Part shown: piece by piece, positions 1 through 8,902 of the stretch
How the letters are laid out: each line of letters opens with the position of its first letter
How positions within the stretch are numbered: position 1 is the stretch's first letter
DNA from: an uncultured Ruminococcus sp.
Lineage (GTDB): Bacteria; Bacillota; Clostridia; Oscillospirales; Acutalibacteraceae
Length of the DNA stretch: 37,365 nt
Direction of reading: 5' to 3'
Assembly (NCBI GenBank): GCA_905234535.1
Contig: CAJOII010000039.1
Coordinates: forward strand, 1-37,365
Program-made: the position numbers and the translations under genes
The notes under the pieces: model-generated
What the model saw: only the letters and a program-made list of their open reading frames with translations
Database searches by the model: none
Told to the model about the DNA's origin: nothing

Positions 1-247
1 TATGGGAGGTGATATATTCTCTGAGCTCCCTGCGCGCCGCCGCGTCATCGGGCCACGAGGGCATATCTCTGACATTTTTGCTCTCATAGGACAGATTTAT
101 CGCGATGAGGATCATCTCATCCGGATCAGAACCTTTGATGACCTCTTGCAGTCGTGGAAAAATCTTGTTGTTCTCCGCACTCGCTGTTATCACGAGACAG
201 GAGCATAAGAGAAGAACGGTTAAAAACTGTGATATTATTTTTTTCAT
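1..247 (-). CDS. N-terminus of a secreted protein (partial, runs off the window edge)
   Basis: Minus-strand ATG at 247 reads MKKIISQFLTVLLLCSCLVITASAENNKIFPRLQEVIKGSDPDEMILIAINLSYESKNVRDMPSW..., a signal-peptide-like start, open to base 1. Not in the ORF track because it has no stop in the window. Confidence 0.7.
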   Translation of the reverse strand, partial: MKKIISQFLTVLLLCSCLVITASAENNKIFPRLQEVIKGSDPDEMILIAINLSYESKNVRDMPSWPDDAAARRELREYITSH

Positions 248-307
248 AGTGATAGCTCCTTTTTGTCGTTTTTTCAGCTTCTATAGATATAACGGATAGA
301 TTTCCGT

Positions 308-739
308 TTATTCTAAACTCACAAGATATCTCTGGATTTTGGTCGCGTCGATAATGGTGCGATCGCCGTCGAGGTCATAGTCTGAATAATAGCTTACGGG
401 AATAGATAAAACCCCGAGCGGTTTCTTGATCTCGTCGTTGAGATCTCTGAGACTGGCGAGACACTGCTGGATCATCGTAGCGTCGACAACGGTGATCTTG
501 TTGTCGAGATCTACATCACCCAGAAGCCTGCCATAGGAGGTGGCGTTGAACACCTCTTCCATCCCGTCATAGCTTTCAAAGTCGACTTTCAGAATATCGA
601 TGAATTCATCCTTCTCCACATCATAGATGCCGCAGCCAAAAGTGAACGGTTTATTCTCGCCGCTTGTGACGATCACTCTGCGCGACACAAGATGCACACT
701 TTCAGACGCTGTGACCTCATCGGTATACGCTTTGATCAT
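308..739 (-). CDS. C-terminal part of a dockerin type I-containing protein (probably the same gene as 753..1709, frameshifted)
   Basis: Two dockerin-type Ca-binding repeats: GDVDLDNKITVVDATMIQQCLASL and SDYDLDGDRTIIDATKIQRYLVSLE. Confidence 0.8.
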   Translation of the reverse strand: MIKAYTDEVTASESVHLVSRRVIVTSGENKPFTFGCGIYDVEKDEFIDILKVDFESYDGMEEVFNATSYGRLLGDVDLDNKITVVDATMIQQCLASLRDLNDEIKKPLGVLSIPVSYYSDYDLDGDRTIIDATKIQRYLVSLE

Positions 740-752
740 TGCCCAGTCGATC

Positions 753-1709
753 TCAATACAACTCGTCGTAAGAAACGAGCTGTCTCATCCCTAATTTCTG
801 CAGGAATTTATCCTTATAGAGATACTCTGTCTCTGAGGGTTCTGTCGGCTCTGCCTCTGACGGCAGGATCGTAGGAGGCTCTTCGGTCGGATCCTCGGAG
901 ACAGCCGCTGAGGGCAGCTCTGTCGGGGTGTCGTCAAGGGGAGAGACAAACTCGACCTTGATGACCTTTTTTAGGGGATCCGAGCCCATCGCGACCCAGT
1001 CGTTCTCTCCGTCGCCGTTCGGGCGCAGGGTGATGCGGTACCATCCGTCTCGGTCGACCGTGATGTTGTTATCCACACCGTCCGGATACCAGCCGTTTTC
1101 GGCGATCGTTGTTTCATCCTTGGAATAGACGACCTTGAAGCTTTCTGAGTGATGAAAAAGCGTGACAAGGGAGTATTCCTCATACGAAGACGCTTCGTTC
1201 TTTTGGAAGAGGAAGACGGTCTTGACCGGCATGAACTTCCACTGTGTGATATCGCCGACAAGATAGTAGCCGGGCTCGGGCGCGGTCTCGATCTTGACGA
1301 CCTTCTTTGAGGGATCGCTCACCATCGCGGTCCAGTCGTCCTCGCCGTCGCCGTTCGGGCAGAATCGAATCGTCACTTCGCCGTCTTTATCAACGGACAG
1401 GTCGTTGCCCATCCCGTCGGGGTAGAGATTGTCTTCACCGATCGTGGTGTGGGTATCGTCAAAATACGCGATCTTGAACTGATCCTTTGCGGACAGGGTG
1501 AGGGTGATCGTGTATTCTTCCGTGACTCTCTGCTCCGTATTTCTCTCAAGCAGATAGGCGGGGTCAGCCTGCCAGCCGTTCATCGAGCCGACTAAGTAGT
1601 ATCCGGCGGGGTCAGCCGGACCGGCGCCTTCATCCTCTGCGAACGCGGGCACCGTCATCAGCGTCAGCATCAGTGCGGCGATCATTATAATCGACAGGAT
1701 CTTCTTCAT
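753..1709 (-). CDS. Secreted protein with two tandem starch-binding-like modules (N-terminal part of the frameshifted dockerin protein)
   Basis: Signal peptide MKKILSIIMIAALMLTLMTVPAFAEDE; two related about 100-aa modules (GYYLVGSMNGWQ...YPDGMGNDLSVDKDGEVTIRFCPNGDGEDDW and GYYLVGDITQWK...YPDGVDNNITVDRDGWYRITLRPNGDGENDW); Pro/Glu/Thr linker. Confidence 0.75.
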   Translation of the reverse strand: MKKILSIIMIAALMLTLMTVPAFAEDEGAGPADPAGYYLVGSMNGWQADPAYLLERNTEQRVTEEYTITLTLSAKDQFKIAYFDDTHTTIGEDNLYPDGMGNDLSVDKDGEVTIRFCPNGDGEDDWTAMVSDPSKKVVKIETAPEPGYYLVGDITQWKFMPVKTVFLFQKNEASSYEEYSLVTLFHHSESFKVVYSKDETTIAENGWYPDGVDNNITVDRDGWYRITLRPNGDGENDWVAMGSDPLKKVIKVEFVSPLDDTPTELPSAAVSEDPTEEPPTILPSEAEPTEPSETEYLYKDKFLQKLGMRQLVSYDELY

Positions 1710-1810
1710 GATAATCTCTCCTTTTGTTATAGAATCGTCAGCGTATCAACGCTTCTATATCTATAACGGATCAGGGTGCGTTTTTTATACAAATATTTGA
1801 AAAAATTTTT

Positions 1811-1852
1811 AAAAATAAAAAAAGAATGGACGCCGCGATCAAAACGGCGTCC
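1811..1852 (-). terminator. Rho-independent terminator downstream of the ECF transporter gene
   Basis: Minus strand GGACGCCG TTTTGATCG CGGCGTCC followed by ATTCTTTTTTTATTTTT. Confidence 0.8.
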
Positions 1853-1862
1853 GTATCCTTTA

Positions 1863-2537
1863 TTACATGCTGATGATGCCCGAAAAGATCAGCATCACGA
1901 GCGCGAGGGTGATGACCATCAGCGCCGAGACGCATATGATCAACACGGTGTTGGTCTTCTTGTGCTCGGTGTCGTTAGACTTCCGCTCTTCGATCAGGTG
2001 CGACTTTCTCAGCGCTGTGACGACACCCTTGTATAAGAGCAGGATCAGCGCCGAGTTGAGCGCCGCCTTGAGGAGGTTAAACGGGATCAACAGCGGCACG
2101 AACAGCTCTAAGACCGCCTCCCGCTCGATCCCCATGAAGATGGGGGTGAGGATGTAGTTCCACAGAAGCATCACGACGAGCATCGAGAGAGAGCCCGCGA
2201 TCAGCCCGATGATCGCTCTGCCTAAGGTCTTCTTCCTCCAGTAGATGACCGCGCTGATGCCGACGAACACCCCCGAAGAGAGGAAGTTCATGAGTAAGCC
2301 GATCAGCCCTGTGGAGCTGACGGTGACCATCTCGATCAAACAGACGACCAAGGACATCACGAGCCCCTGAACGGGTCCGAAGATGAACGCGCCGATGGTG
2401 AGGATGACATCCTTCGGTTCATAGGTCAGAAACCCGCCGATCCCGGGGATCCTCAGAAAGATATCCGCGGCGACCGCGAGCGCCGAGAGCATCGCCATAC
2501 ATAGAACGGCCTTGAGCCTTTTGTCAGTTGTTTTCAT
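1863..2537 (-). CDS. ribU: ECF transporter S component, RibU-like riboflavin transporter (start reassigned to MKTTDKRL)
   Basis: MKTTDKRLKAVLCMAMLSALAVAADIFLRIPGIGGFLTYEPKDVILTIGAFIFGP... is typical of ECF S components; an FMN riboswitch lies directly upstream. Confidence 0.8.
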   Translation of the reverse strand: MKTTDKRLKAVLCMAMLSALAVAADIFLRIPGIGGFLTYEPKDVILTIGAFIFGPVQGLVMSLVVCLIEMVTVSSTGLIGLLMNFLSSGVFVGISAVIYWRKKTLGRAIIGLIAGSLSMLVVMLLWNYILTPIFMGIEREAVLELFVPLLIPFNLLKAALNSALILLLYKGVVTALRKSHLIEERKSNDTEHKKTNTVLIICVSALMVITLALVMLIFSGIISM

Positions 2538-2579
2538 GTTTTCTCCTTTGCGTTTGCCGCAAGATATGATTTGGATTTG

Positions 2580-2614
2580 AAAAAAGCTCCCGGAATTTAG
2601 GGGTTCCGAGAGCT
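2580..2614 (-). terminator. Terminator hairpin of the FMN riboswitch expression platform
   Basis: Minus strand GCTCTCGGAACCCCTAAATTCCGGGAGC followed by TTTTTT, between the aptamer and ribU. Confidence 0.75.
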
Positions 2615-2636
2615 TAAACGCATTTTTGATGCTTTT

Positions 2637-2766
2637 CATCATATCTTCTCTCATCCGGACTTGACCTTATACAGGCTTACCGTCGGTTACGGAATCTCAC
2701 CGTATCGTGCTTGCGCTCGCAGACTATACTGCCGGTCGGGAATCTCACCCTACCCCGAAGATAATA
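2637..2766 (-). promoter_or_regulatory. FMN riboswitch (RFN element)
   Basis: Minus strand ATCTTCGGGGTAGGGTGAGATTCCCGACCGGCAGTATAGTCTGCGAGC...GATACGGTGAGATTCCGTAACCGACGGTAAGCCTGTATAAGGTCAAGTCCGGATGAGAGAAG matches RFN consensus blocks. Confidence 0.95.
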
Positions 2767-2830
2767 TTCAGTTATCAACACTGATATTATATGCCCTATG
2801 CCGCGTGTTGTCAAGAGCTTAAGGCTCCCT

Positions 2831-3559
2831 TTACCAAAGGGAGCCTAATATTTTTCCCGTTGCACAGCCGTCTTTGACGCCGGTGCGGTCGATAAGGATG
2901 CCGTTTTTGTCATAGTCCGGATGGAGCATGATCTCGGTGTTGTCGGGGATGACGCCGCCCTCGATATCAGAGAGTCTTCCGAAGTGATCGGATGTGACGA
3001 AGCCCTGCTCGCGCCAGTATTCATTCGGGATGCGCCCGTCTATGATCTTCGGGCGCGACGGGGTATCAAAGGTGCGGTTCAGGCGGATCCTTCGGATGCC
3101 GTGTTGTCTGCACACTTTCGCGGCGATCGGCGCAAGGTGGGTGAAGGTATGGATATAGTGGTGAGAGTCGGCGTGGGTGATGCGGATCCCGGCATTCTCG
3201 AGCCGCGCCGCCTGCGCGCTGAGTTCTCTGTATACTGCTGCTTTTTCCGCATCTGTCAGCGAGCGGGGTCTCTTCAGATACGCTTTGTGAAATTTGCCGT
3301 CTATGACAAAGAGAGGGATCTCTCTGATGTCTACGGTGATCGGTTCTCCTTCGGTCAGGTTCAGATGGATCCCGATCCTGTCGTCAAAGCCCTTTTCTCT
3401 TGCGAGCGCGACCGCTTCAGAGAAGTATTCTCCCGTCGCCATCATCGTGGTGTCGGTGAGGATATCTCGCGCGAATGCCTCGGCGATCGCCAGAGAACAG
3501 CGCTGATTCATCCCGAAGTCATCGCCGTTTAGGATCAGACCGTTCATCGTGTCACCCAT
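2831..3559 (-). CDS. ChbG/YdjC-family carbohydrate deacetylase
   Basis: MNGLILNGDDFGMNQRCSLAIAEAF...GIHLNLTEGEPI...HADSHHYIHTFTHLAPIAAKVC. Confidence 0.85.
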   Translation of the reverse strand: MGDTMNGLILNGDDFGMNQRCSLAIAEAFARDILTDTTMMATGEYFSEAVALAREKGFDDRIGIHLNLTEGEPITVDIREIPLFVIDGKFHKAYLKRPRSLTDAEKAAVYRELSAQAARLENAGIRITHADSHHYIHTFTHLAPIAAKVCRQHGIRRIRLNRTFDTPSRPKIIDGRIPNEYWREQGFVTSDHFGRLSDIEGGVIPDNTEIMLHPDYDKNGILIDRTGVKDGCATGKILGSLW

Positions 3560-4083
3560 CAGTCAAGCCCGACGATCGCGCCGGTCCTGCCCTTCATAAA
3601 GAACAAGAGCTCGATGAGTCCCGTGTTGTACGGTACGAACTGACCCTTCTTCATCATGGTCATGATCTCTTCCTTGGTGGCGTATTTCGCGTCGCGCACC
3701 TCTTCGTACTGGAGCTTGAGCTCAGAGACGGGGATGTCCTCCTCGATGAGGTAGATCTCGTTGAAGCCGGTCTTGAAGTGGATGGTGACCGACGGACGAC
3801 GGTCGGAGAAGTCGACCTTGACGCCCATCTCTTCGAAGAGCTCGCGCTCGATCGCTTCAGCCGAAGTATCTCCCGCGAGCGCAGCGCCTCCCGCGGTAAG
3901 GTCCCACATGCCGGCGTAGCCGTCCTTGAAGGTCTGGCGCTGCTGAATGAGCATCTTGCCCGATCGGTCAAAGATGCACACATGCACCACCAGCCGATAG
4001 AACCCCTCGGGGATCTTCGTGTGCCGCTCGACCGTCTTGCCGGTGAGCACCCTGTCCTTGGTATAAAGATCGATTCGCTCCAT
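3559..4083 (-). CDS. NUDIX hydrolase
   Basis: Nudix-box-like GGAALAGDTSAEAIERELFEEMGVKVD with an upstream WDLTAGG. Confidence 0.85.
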   Translation of the reverse strand: MERIDLYTKDRVLTGKTVERHTKIPEGFYRLVVHVCIFDRSGKMLIQQRQTFKDGYAGMWDLTAGGAALAGDTSAEAIERELFEEMGVKVDFSDRRPSVTIHFKTGFNEIYLIEEDIPVSELKLQYEEVRDAKYATKEEIMTMMKKGQFVPYNTGLIELLFFMKGRTGAIVGLD

Positions 4084-4168
4084 GCTGACCTCCTTAGACC
4101 CGTTTCACATCACAAAAATATGCTTTAAGCTATTATACCAAAAGAGCGGGTGCTTGTCTATAGCAAAA

Positions 4169-4193
4169 GCGGCCGCAGATACAGCGACCGCTA
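4169..4193 (-). terminator. Probable terminator downstream of the Mrr remnant
   Basis: Minus strand AGCGGTCGC TGTATCT GCGGCCGCT followed by TTTG. Confidence 0.5.
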
Positions 4194-4210
4194 AAGTAAA
4201 TGTTTTTTGA

Positions 4211-4369
4211 TTATATCTCATCAGCGAAAAAATCGGTGTCGATCTTCTTGACTTCGTAGATTTCTTCTGTTGAAACTCCTACATTGTGTTTGATCATTAA
4301 TCGCGTCAAGGTTGTACCGTCTACCAGTACCACCTTGGCACCTAATAAGTTGCTGACATATTTGATAAT
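4211..4369 (-). pseudogene. C-terminal remnant of an Mrr-type restriction endonuclease
   Basis: Minus frame reads IIKYVSNLLGAKVVLVDGTTLTRLMIKHNVGVSTEEIYEVKKIDTDFFADEI*, resembling the conserved Mrr C-terminus (VLIDGxxLxxLMIxxNVGVS...YExKKID.DYF); no start, and a stop lies immediately upstream. Confidence 0.7.
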
Positions 4370-4502
4370 TTATTTTTGATTACTCTGTCGTTTAATCAAG
4401 TAATCATCTATAGGCTATATGCATGATATGTTATCCTGTGCCGTAAGGTGCATATTATGACAAGAATATACCGCATACAAAAGGTATATGTCACAAAATC
4501 TG

Positions 4503-5657
4503 TCAAGATCTTATATCGCTGTGAGTCAGCAAACATACTGATTCGACATGCTTTGTCTGCGCGAACAGATCGAACGGATAGCAGGTCTGTGCTTTGTAGC
4601 CTTTGTTCCGTAGTATCGCGATATCGCGCTTCTGGGTGTCGATGTTGCAGGAGATGTAGACGATCCTTTTTGGGCAGAGCTTTGAGAGCGTATTGAGGAA
4701 CGAGAGGGAGCAGCCCGCTCTGGGCGGGTCGATGAGGGCGACATCGATCGGGATGTGCTGTTCTCTGAGCGTCTTGATATAGTCCTTCGCGTCCGCCTGA
4801 GTGAACCGGATATTCTCGATGCCGTTTAAGCGCGCATTTTTCTCGGCGTCTCTGACCGCCTGCGGGTTCTGCTCGACCGAGTAGACCGTCTTCGCCTGAT
4901 CCGACGCGCAGATGCCGATGGTGCCGACCCCGCAGTAGGCGTCGAGGACATTCTCGTTACCGGTCAAAGCAGCGAGCTCGACCGCCTTCTGATAGAGCCG
5001 CTCGGTTCCGATGGGATTGATCTGATAGAACGACTGCGGCGAGATGAGAAAGCGCTTCTCACAGAGGACATCGGTGATATATCCGTTCCCGAAGAGCACC
5101 TCCTGCACATTGCCGGTGAAGAGCTTCTCGTCGCTCTTGTTCACACACAGCACAACGGTCGTGATGAAGGGGCACGCCTTCAACAGCGCTGAGACGAAGG
5201 TCCTCTTCGCGGGGAAGACAGGGGAATTGCCGTTGATGACCACCATCAGCTCACCGGTGGAGAACGCCTCTCGGATCACCGCGCTGCGGATGTAGCCCGT
5301 ACCCTTGTAGTAGTCATAGGGTCTGAGCTTGAAGGATAAGAAGAGCTTACAGAGCGCTCTCGCGACCGTATTTGCGTGCTCTGTGCATAGCAAACAGTCG
5401 TCGGTCTCAGAGATCGTATGCGTCGTCGACTTATAGATGCCGTAGGTGATGCGGCTGCCCGATTTTTTGAAGACAAACTGCGCCTTGTTGCGGTAGCGAA
5501 GGGGAGAATCACAGGGCGTAATCCGCTCGACCTTGCAGAAAGGAGAGAGCGTTCTGATACAGCGCTTCTGTTTGAACAACAGCTGATCGGAGTAGCTTAG
5601 GTTGCTCAGCTGACAGGCGCTGCAGGATCTTATGTTTTTGCAGATCATCTCGGACAT
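4503..5657 (-). CDS. 23S rRNA (uracil-5-)-methyltransferase, RumA/RlmCD family
   Basis: LISPQSFYQINPIGTERLYQKAVE, VLDAYCGVGTIGI, ALIDPPRAGCS, IVYISCNIDTQKRDI. Confidence 0.9.
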   Translation of the reverse strand: MSEMICKNIRSCSACQLSNLSYSDQLLFKQKRCIRTLSPFCKVERITPCDSPLRYRNKAQFVFKKSGSRITYGIYKSTTHTISETDDCLLCTEHANTVARALCKLFLSFKLRPYDYYKGTGYIRSAVIREAFSTGELMVVINGNSPVFPAKRTFVSALLKACPFITTVVLCVNKSDEKLFTGNVQEVLFGNGYITDVLCEKRFLISPQSFYQINPIGTERLYQKAVELAALTGNENVLDAYCGVGTIGICASDQAKTVYSVEQNPQAVRDAEKNARLNGIENIRFTQADAKDYIKTLREQHIPIDVALIDPPRAGCSLSFLNTLSKLCPKRIVYISCNIDTQKRDIAILRNKGYKAQTCYPFDLFAQTKHVESVCLLTHSDIRS

Positions 5658-5768
5658 ATGCTCATCTCCTTCGAATATTTGCCATTATTTTAGCATAGTT
5701 TTTGACAGATGTACAGAAAAATCCGAGCCGACGACAGTTTATTTTTACATATCGGAAAAAACTGTAAC

Positions 5769-5797
5769 TTGATTAATGTATTCAAAAACGGTATAAT
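5769..5797 (+). promoter_or_regulatory. Promoter TTGATT-17-TATAAT
   Basis: TTGATT at 5769-5774, 17 nt spacer, TATAAT at 5792-5797. Confidence 0.7.
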
Positions 5798-5804
5798 GAT
5801 TTCT

Positions 5805-7055
5805 ATGGATAAAATGAAAGTGAAATCTGCCCGACCGAAAAACGGCAGAAGACTCAACAGAAACAAAATCCGATTCCTTTTGATTATGACGCTGTCGACC
5901 GTGGTCGCCGCAGCGGTTATTTTTGTGTCTGTTGTCGCGATCGTCAACTTCATATCCGACAGAAGCTCCGCCTTAAGAGAGCCCACGCAGGTGGTAAGCT
6001 CCATAGAGAACAATCAGGAGATCACCCTGACCCTTGCAGAGGGTGATGTCTGTAAACTGGCGCTGCCTGAATCCGTGGATCTTTCTCAGGTGGAATTTGT
6101 ATCCTCTGACGAGAAGGTCGTCAGGGTAGACAGCTCCGGCAGAGCGGACGCCCTCTCAGAGGGAGAGGCGAGCGTGACCGCTTCGTCCAACGGTTTCTCC
6201 GCTGTGTGTGACTTCAAGGTCGAGGGCAAGGCTGAGATCACCCGTCCCGACGAGATCACCACCGCGATCACCGCAAACGAGGATGTTCTCACAGAGAATC
6301 AGAAGAGCTCGAAGAGCGGCCTCTACTCCATCACCGTCAACCGCCGCACCAACACCGTGACGGTCTATACCTATGACAAGAACAAGAAGTACACCGTTCC
6401 GGTGCGCGCGATGGTGGCCTCCTGCGGCACTAAGGGCGATGATATCACGCCAACCGGCGACTATCATATCTACTTTAAAGAGAACTGGCACGGGCTCTAC
6501 GGCAATGTCTACGGGATGTATGTCTCGGGCTTTCAGGGGCCGTATCTCTTCCATTCGATCCCATATGCAAAGTCAGGTCATCACGATACCTTGAAGGTCG
6601 ACGAGTTCAACAAGCTCGGCGAGAACGCCTCTCAGGGCTGTGTGCGGATGATGGTTTCGGATGTCAACTGGATCTTCAAGAACTGTCCGATGAATACCCC
6701 TGTTAAGGTAATCGACGACAGCGAGAAGGCGGATCCCTTAGGCACCCCCGCCACCGTGAAGATCAGCGGCACTGTCAAATGGGACCCCACCGATCCCGAC
6801 AAGCGCAACCCGTATCTCGACAAGATGCCCGAGATCCTCGGCGCGAAGGACAGGACCATGAAGAAGGGCGAAGAGTTCAAGGCGTTCGACGGTATCACCG
6901 CGAAAGATATCTGCGGCAACGACATCACCATCAAGCTCGAGATGATGGGGAGCGTTCTTACCGATAAGCCCGGCGAGTACTATGTTACCTACTCCGTGAC
7001 CGACGACTTCTCGCTCAAGACCTCTGTCACCGTATGCGTCACTGTAGAAGAATAA
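5805..7055 (+). CDS. L,D-transpeptidase (YkuD/ErfK) with an Ig-like region and an immunoglobulin-like C-terminal domain
   Basis: N-terminal TM segment; HSIPYAKSGHHDTLKVDEFNKLGENASQGCVRMMVSDVNWI contains the HxxS.GC.R catalytic signature. Start placed at MDKMKVKSARPKNG. Confidence 0.85.
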   Translation: MDKMKVKSARPKNGRRLNRNKIRFLLIMTLSTVVAAAVIFVSVVAIVNFISDRSSALREPTQVVSSIENNQEITLTLAEGDVCKLALPESVDLSQVEFVSSDEKVVRVDSSGRADALSEGEASVTASSNGFSAVCDFKVEGKAEITRPDEITTAITANEDVLTENQKSSKSGLYSITVNRRTNTVTVYTYDKNKKYTVPVRAMVASCGTKGDDITPTGDYHIYFKENWHGLYGNVYGMYVSGFQGPYLFHSIPYAKSGHHDTLKVDEFNKLGENASQGCVRMMVSDVNWIFKNCPMNTPVKVIDDSEKADPLGTPATVKISGTVKWDPTDPDKRNPYLDKMPEILGAKDRTMKKGEEFKAFDGITAKDICGNDITIKLEMMGSVLTDKPGEYYVTYSVTDDFSLKTSVTVCVTVEE

Positions 7056-7082
7056 GCGTTTTATTCTGTATAGTATAAAAAA

Positions 7083-7122
7083 TCCTACCGTTTTAATCGA
7101 TCACGGTAGGATTAATTTTTTG
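7083..7122. terminator. Bidirectional terminator between convergent genes
   Basis: AATCCTACCGT TTTAATCGATC ACGGTAGGATT flanked by A-rich and T-rich tracts. Confidence 0.8.
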
Positions 7123-7135
7123 TTATTTAAATCTG

Positions 7136-8183
7136 TTATTCGTCGGTATCGAGATATTCTTCCGATTCGTCGAACTGTTCCGCTGAGCTGTCGTCATCGG
7201 AGTCGGTATCCTGTGCTTCGGTCTCTGCCTCTGTCTGAGGCTCGGTGACCTCTTCAGTCTCAGCCTCGGTCTCTTCGTCGGGGGTCGCCTCCGACTGGAC
7301 GAACATCACATTGATCATATTGTAGACGGTGTCGAAGATGGTGGTTCCCTGGCGGGAGAAGTTCTTGAGCGGCACCTGATAGGTTCTGCCTGATGAGAGC
7401 GCCGTGAGCTTTGAGAGCGCTTCGTCGTTTCTAAGATACTCAAGAACCTTCTCGTCGTCATAGAAGATGTAGGTGGGCGTGCCCATCTTCAGCTGTTCGG
7501 TAACAACCAGCTCGTCTTCCTGATTTGAGAAGGTGTTCAGAGCACCGGTATAGGAGAAAAACTGTGCCGCCATCGAACCCTTCGGGAAGGTGCACAGCGC
7601 GCCTCTCTCGTCGATGTAGAGATACGCCTGTGTCTTGACGACGCCGGAGACGGTCTTTTTGAAGGAGCTCAGGGTGTTGATCAGGTCGTCATATGCCTCT
7701 TCGCCTTTTTCTTTACCGGTCACCTTGCCGCCGATCACGGTGCCGAGGTTGCTGTACAAGGTCTTGAGATCGTCCATCGTCTCAGCGTTTGAGAAGGAGA
7801 CGACGGTGACGCCCGCTTCACTGAGCTTGTCTCTCGACTTCTGTGAGAGGGTCTCGTCCGCGATGACCAGATCGGTCTCATAGCTTGTGATGGTGTCGAT
7901 GCTGGGATTGTCCGCGGTGCCGACAGAGGGGACGATTTTTAAGAACTCCTGGTCACAGCCGTAGCCCTTGCCGACCATCTTGACATCATAGCCGATGTAG
8001 GATACGATGTCGGCGAAGTTGTCGTTGAGCACGACGATGTTCTTCGGCTCCGACTTGATGGTGACATCCCCGATCGTCAGCGGGAAGTCCTTTGAGCCTA
8101 CCCCGGAGCAAGCGGAGAAGATCACCGCCGTCGAGCACAGCAGAGAGAGCGTTAATATCAGAGAAATGATTTTTTTTATCATA
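7136..8183 (-). CDS. ABC transporter periplasmic-binding lipoprotein (FepB/BtuF-like) with an acidic C-terminal tail
   Basis: Lipobox-like LLCSTAVIFSACSG; KNIVVLNDNFADIVSYIGYDVKMVGKG...; C-term EETEAETEEVTEPQTEAETEAQDTDSDDDSS. Start reassigned to MIKKIISL. Confidence 0.8.
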
Positions 8184-8308
8184 AATTCAACTCCGTCATC
8201 AAAATGTTTCATTTTGTGTTGCTATGATGTATTATAATGCTTTTTACGGCCATAGTCAATTTATTCGGGGCGGTTTTGAGAATAATTTAAAAAAATTTCA
8301 AAAAATGC

Positions 8309-8337
8309 TTGCATTTTTGAAAGAAGTGTGCTATGAT
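8309..8337 (+). promoter_or_regulatory. Promoter for the stand-alone 5S rRNA unit
   Basis: TTGCAT (8309-8314), 17 nt, TATGAT (8332-8337). Confidence 0.7.
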
Positions 8338-8365
8338 AACTAAGCTGTCAGAGAGACAGTGACAG

Positions 8366-8473
<108 letters not shown>

Positions 8474-8482
8474 TAAAGGCTT

Positions 8483-8509
8483 CCACCCAGTAGGGTGGTT
8501 GTTTTTTTA
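8483..8509 (+). terminator. Terminator of the 5S rRNA unit
   Basis: CCACCC AGTA GGGTGG followed by TTGTTTTTTT. Confidence 0.85.
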
Positions 8510-8517
8510 TATAGAAT

Positions 8518-8645
8518 CGCCGAGCGCCGGAGCCTCGTCCTCATCGGCTCTGCTCGATGAAATGACCCCTTCGGTCATTTCTGTACTCGCTCTGCCATTC
8601 GTCCTCTCCCCAAAATTCGGGGAATTTTCGGGATCCCGTTATTAC
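8518..8645 (-). repeat. Dispersed intergenic repeat, copy C (inverted)
   Basis: Minus strand TAACGGGATCCCGAAAATTCCCCGAATTTTGGGGAGAGGACGA..., nearly matching TAACGGGGCCCCCGAAATTCCCCGAATTTTGGGGAGAGGAGGA at about 25697-25740. Confidence 0.7.
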
Positions 8646-8733
8646 GGATCGAGACGGGACCGCCCAGAGGACACACCGTGTCCGACGGGTGGTTAGTCGA
8701 GCAGGAGTTATACGAGGATCAGCGGAGAGTTCG

Positions 8734-8856
8734 GGTACCCAAAAACGCCCCGCGTTTTTGGGAGAGGAGGAGCCGCCACACGACACGAGCTGAGAAAGCG
8801 GTCATTCTTGACCGCTTTCGGCAAGTACGGCGAGCGACGACGAAGGCGTGACATTG
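8734..8856 (+). repeat. Dispersed intergenic repeat, copy A (upstream of sir2)
   Basis: TTTTTGGGAGAGGAGGAGCCGCCACACGA...AAAGCGGTCATTCTTGACCGCTTTCGGCAAGTACGGCGAGCGACGACGAAGGCGTGACATTGA; related to copies at 25685 and 32129. Confidence 0.7.
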
Positions 8857-8902
8857 AAGAGCTCTCATAGCTTTAAAATTCATAAAATAACAGGAGATCA
8901 TC

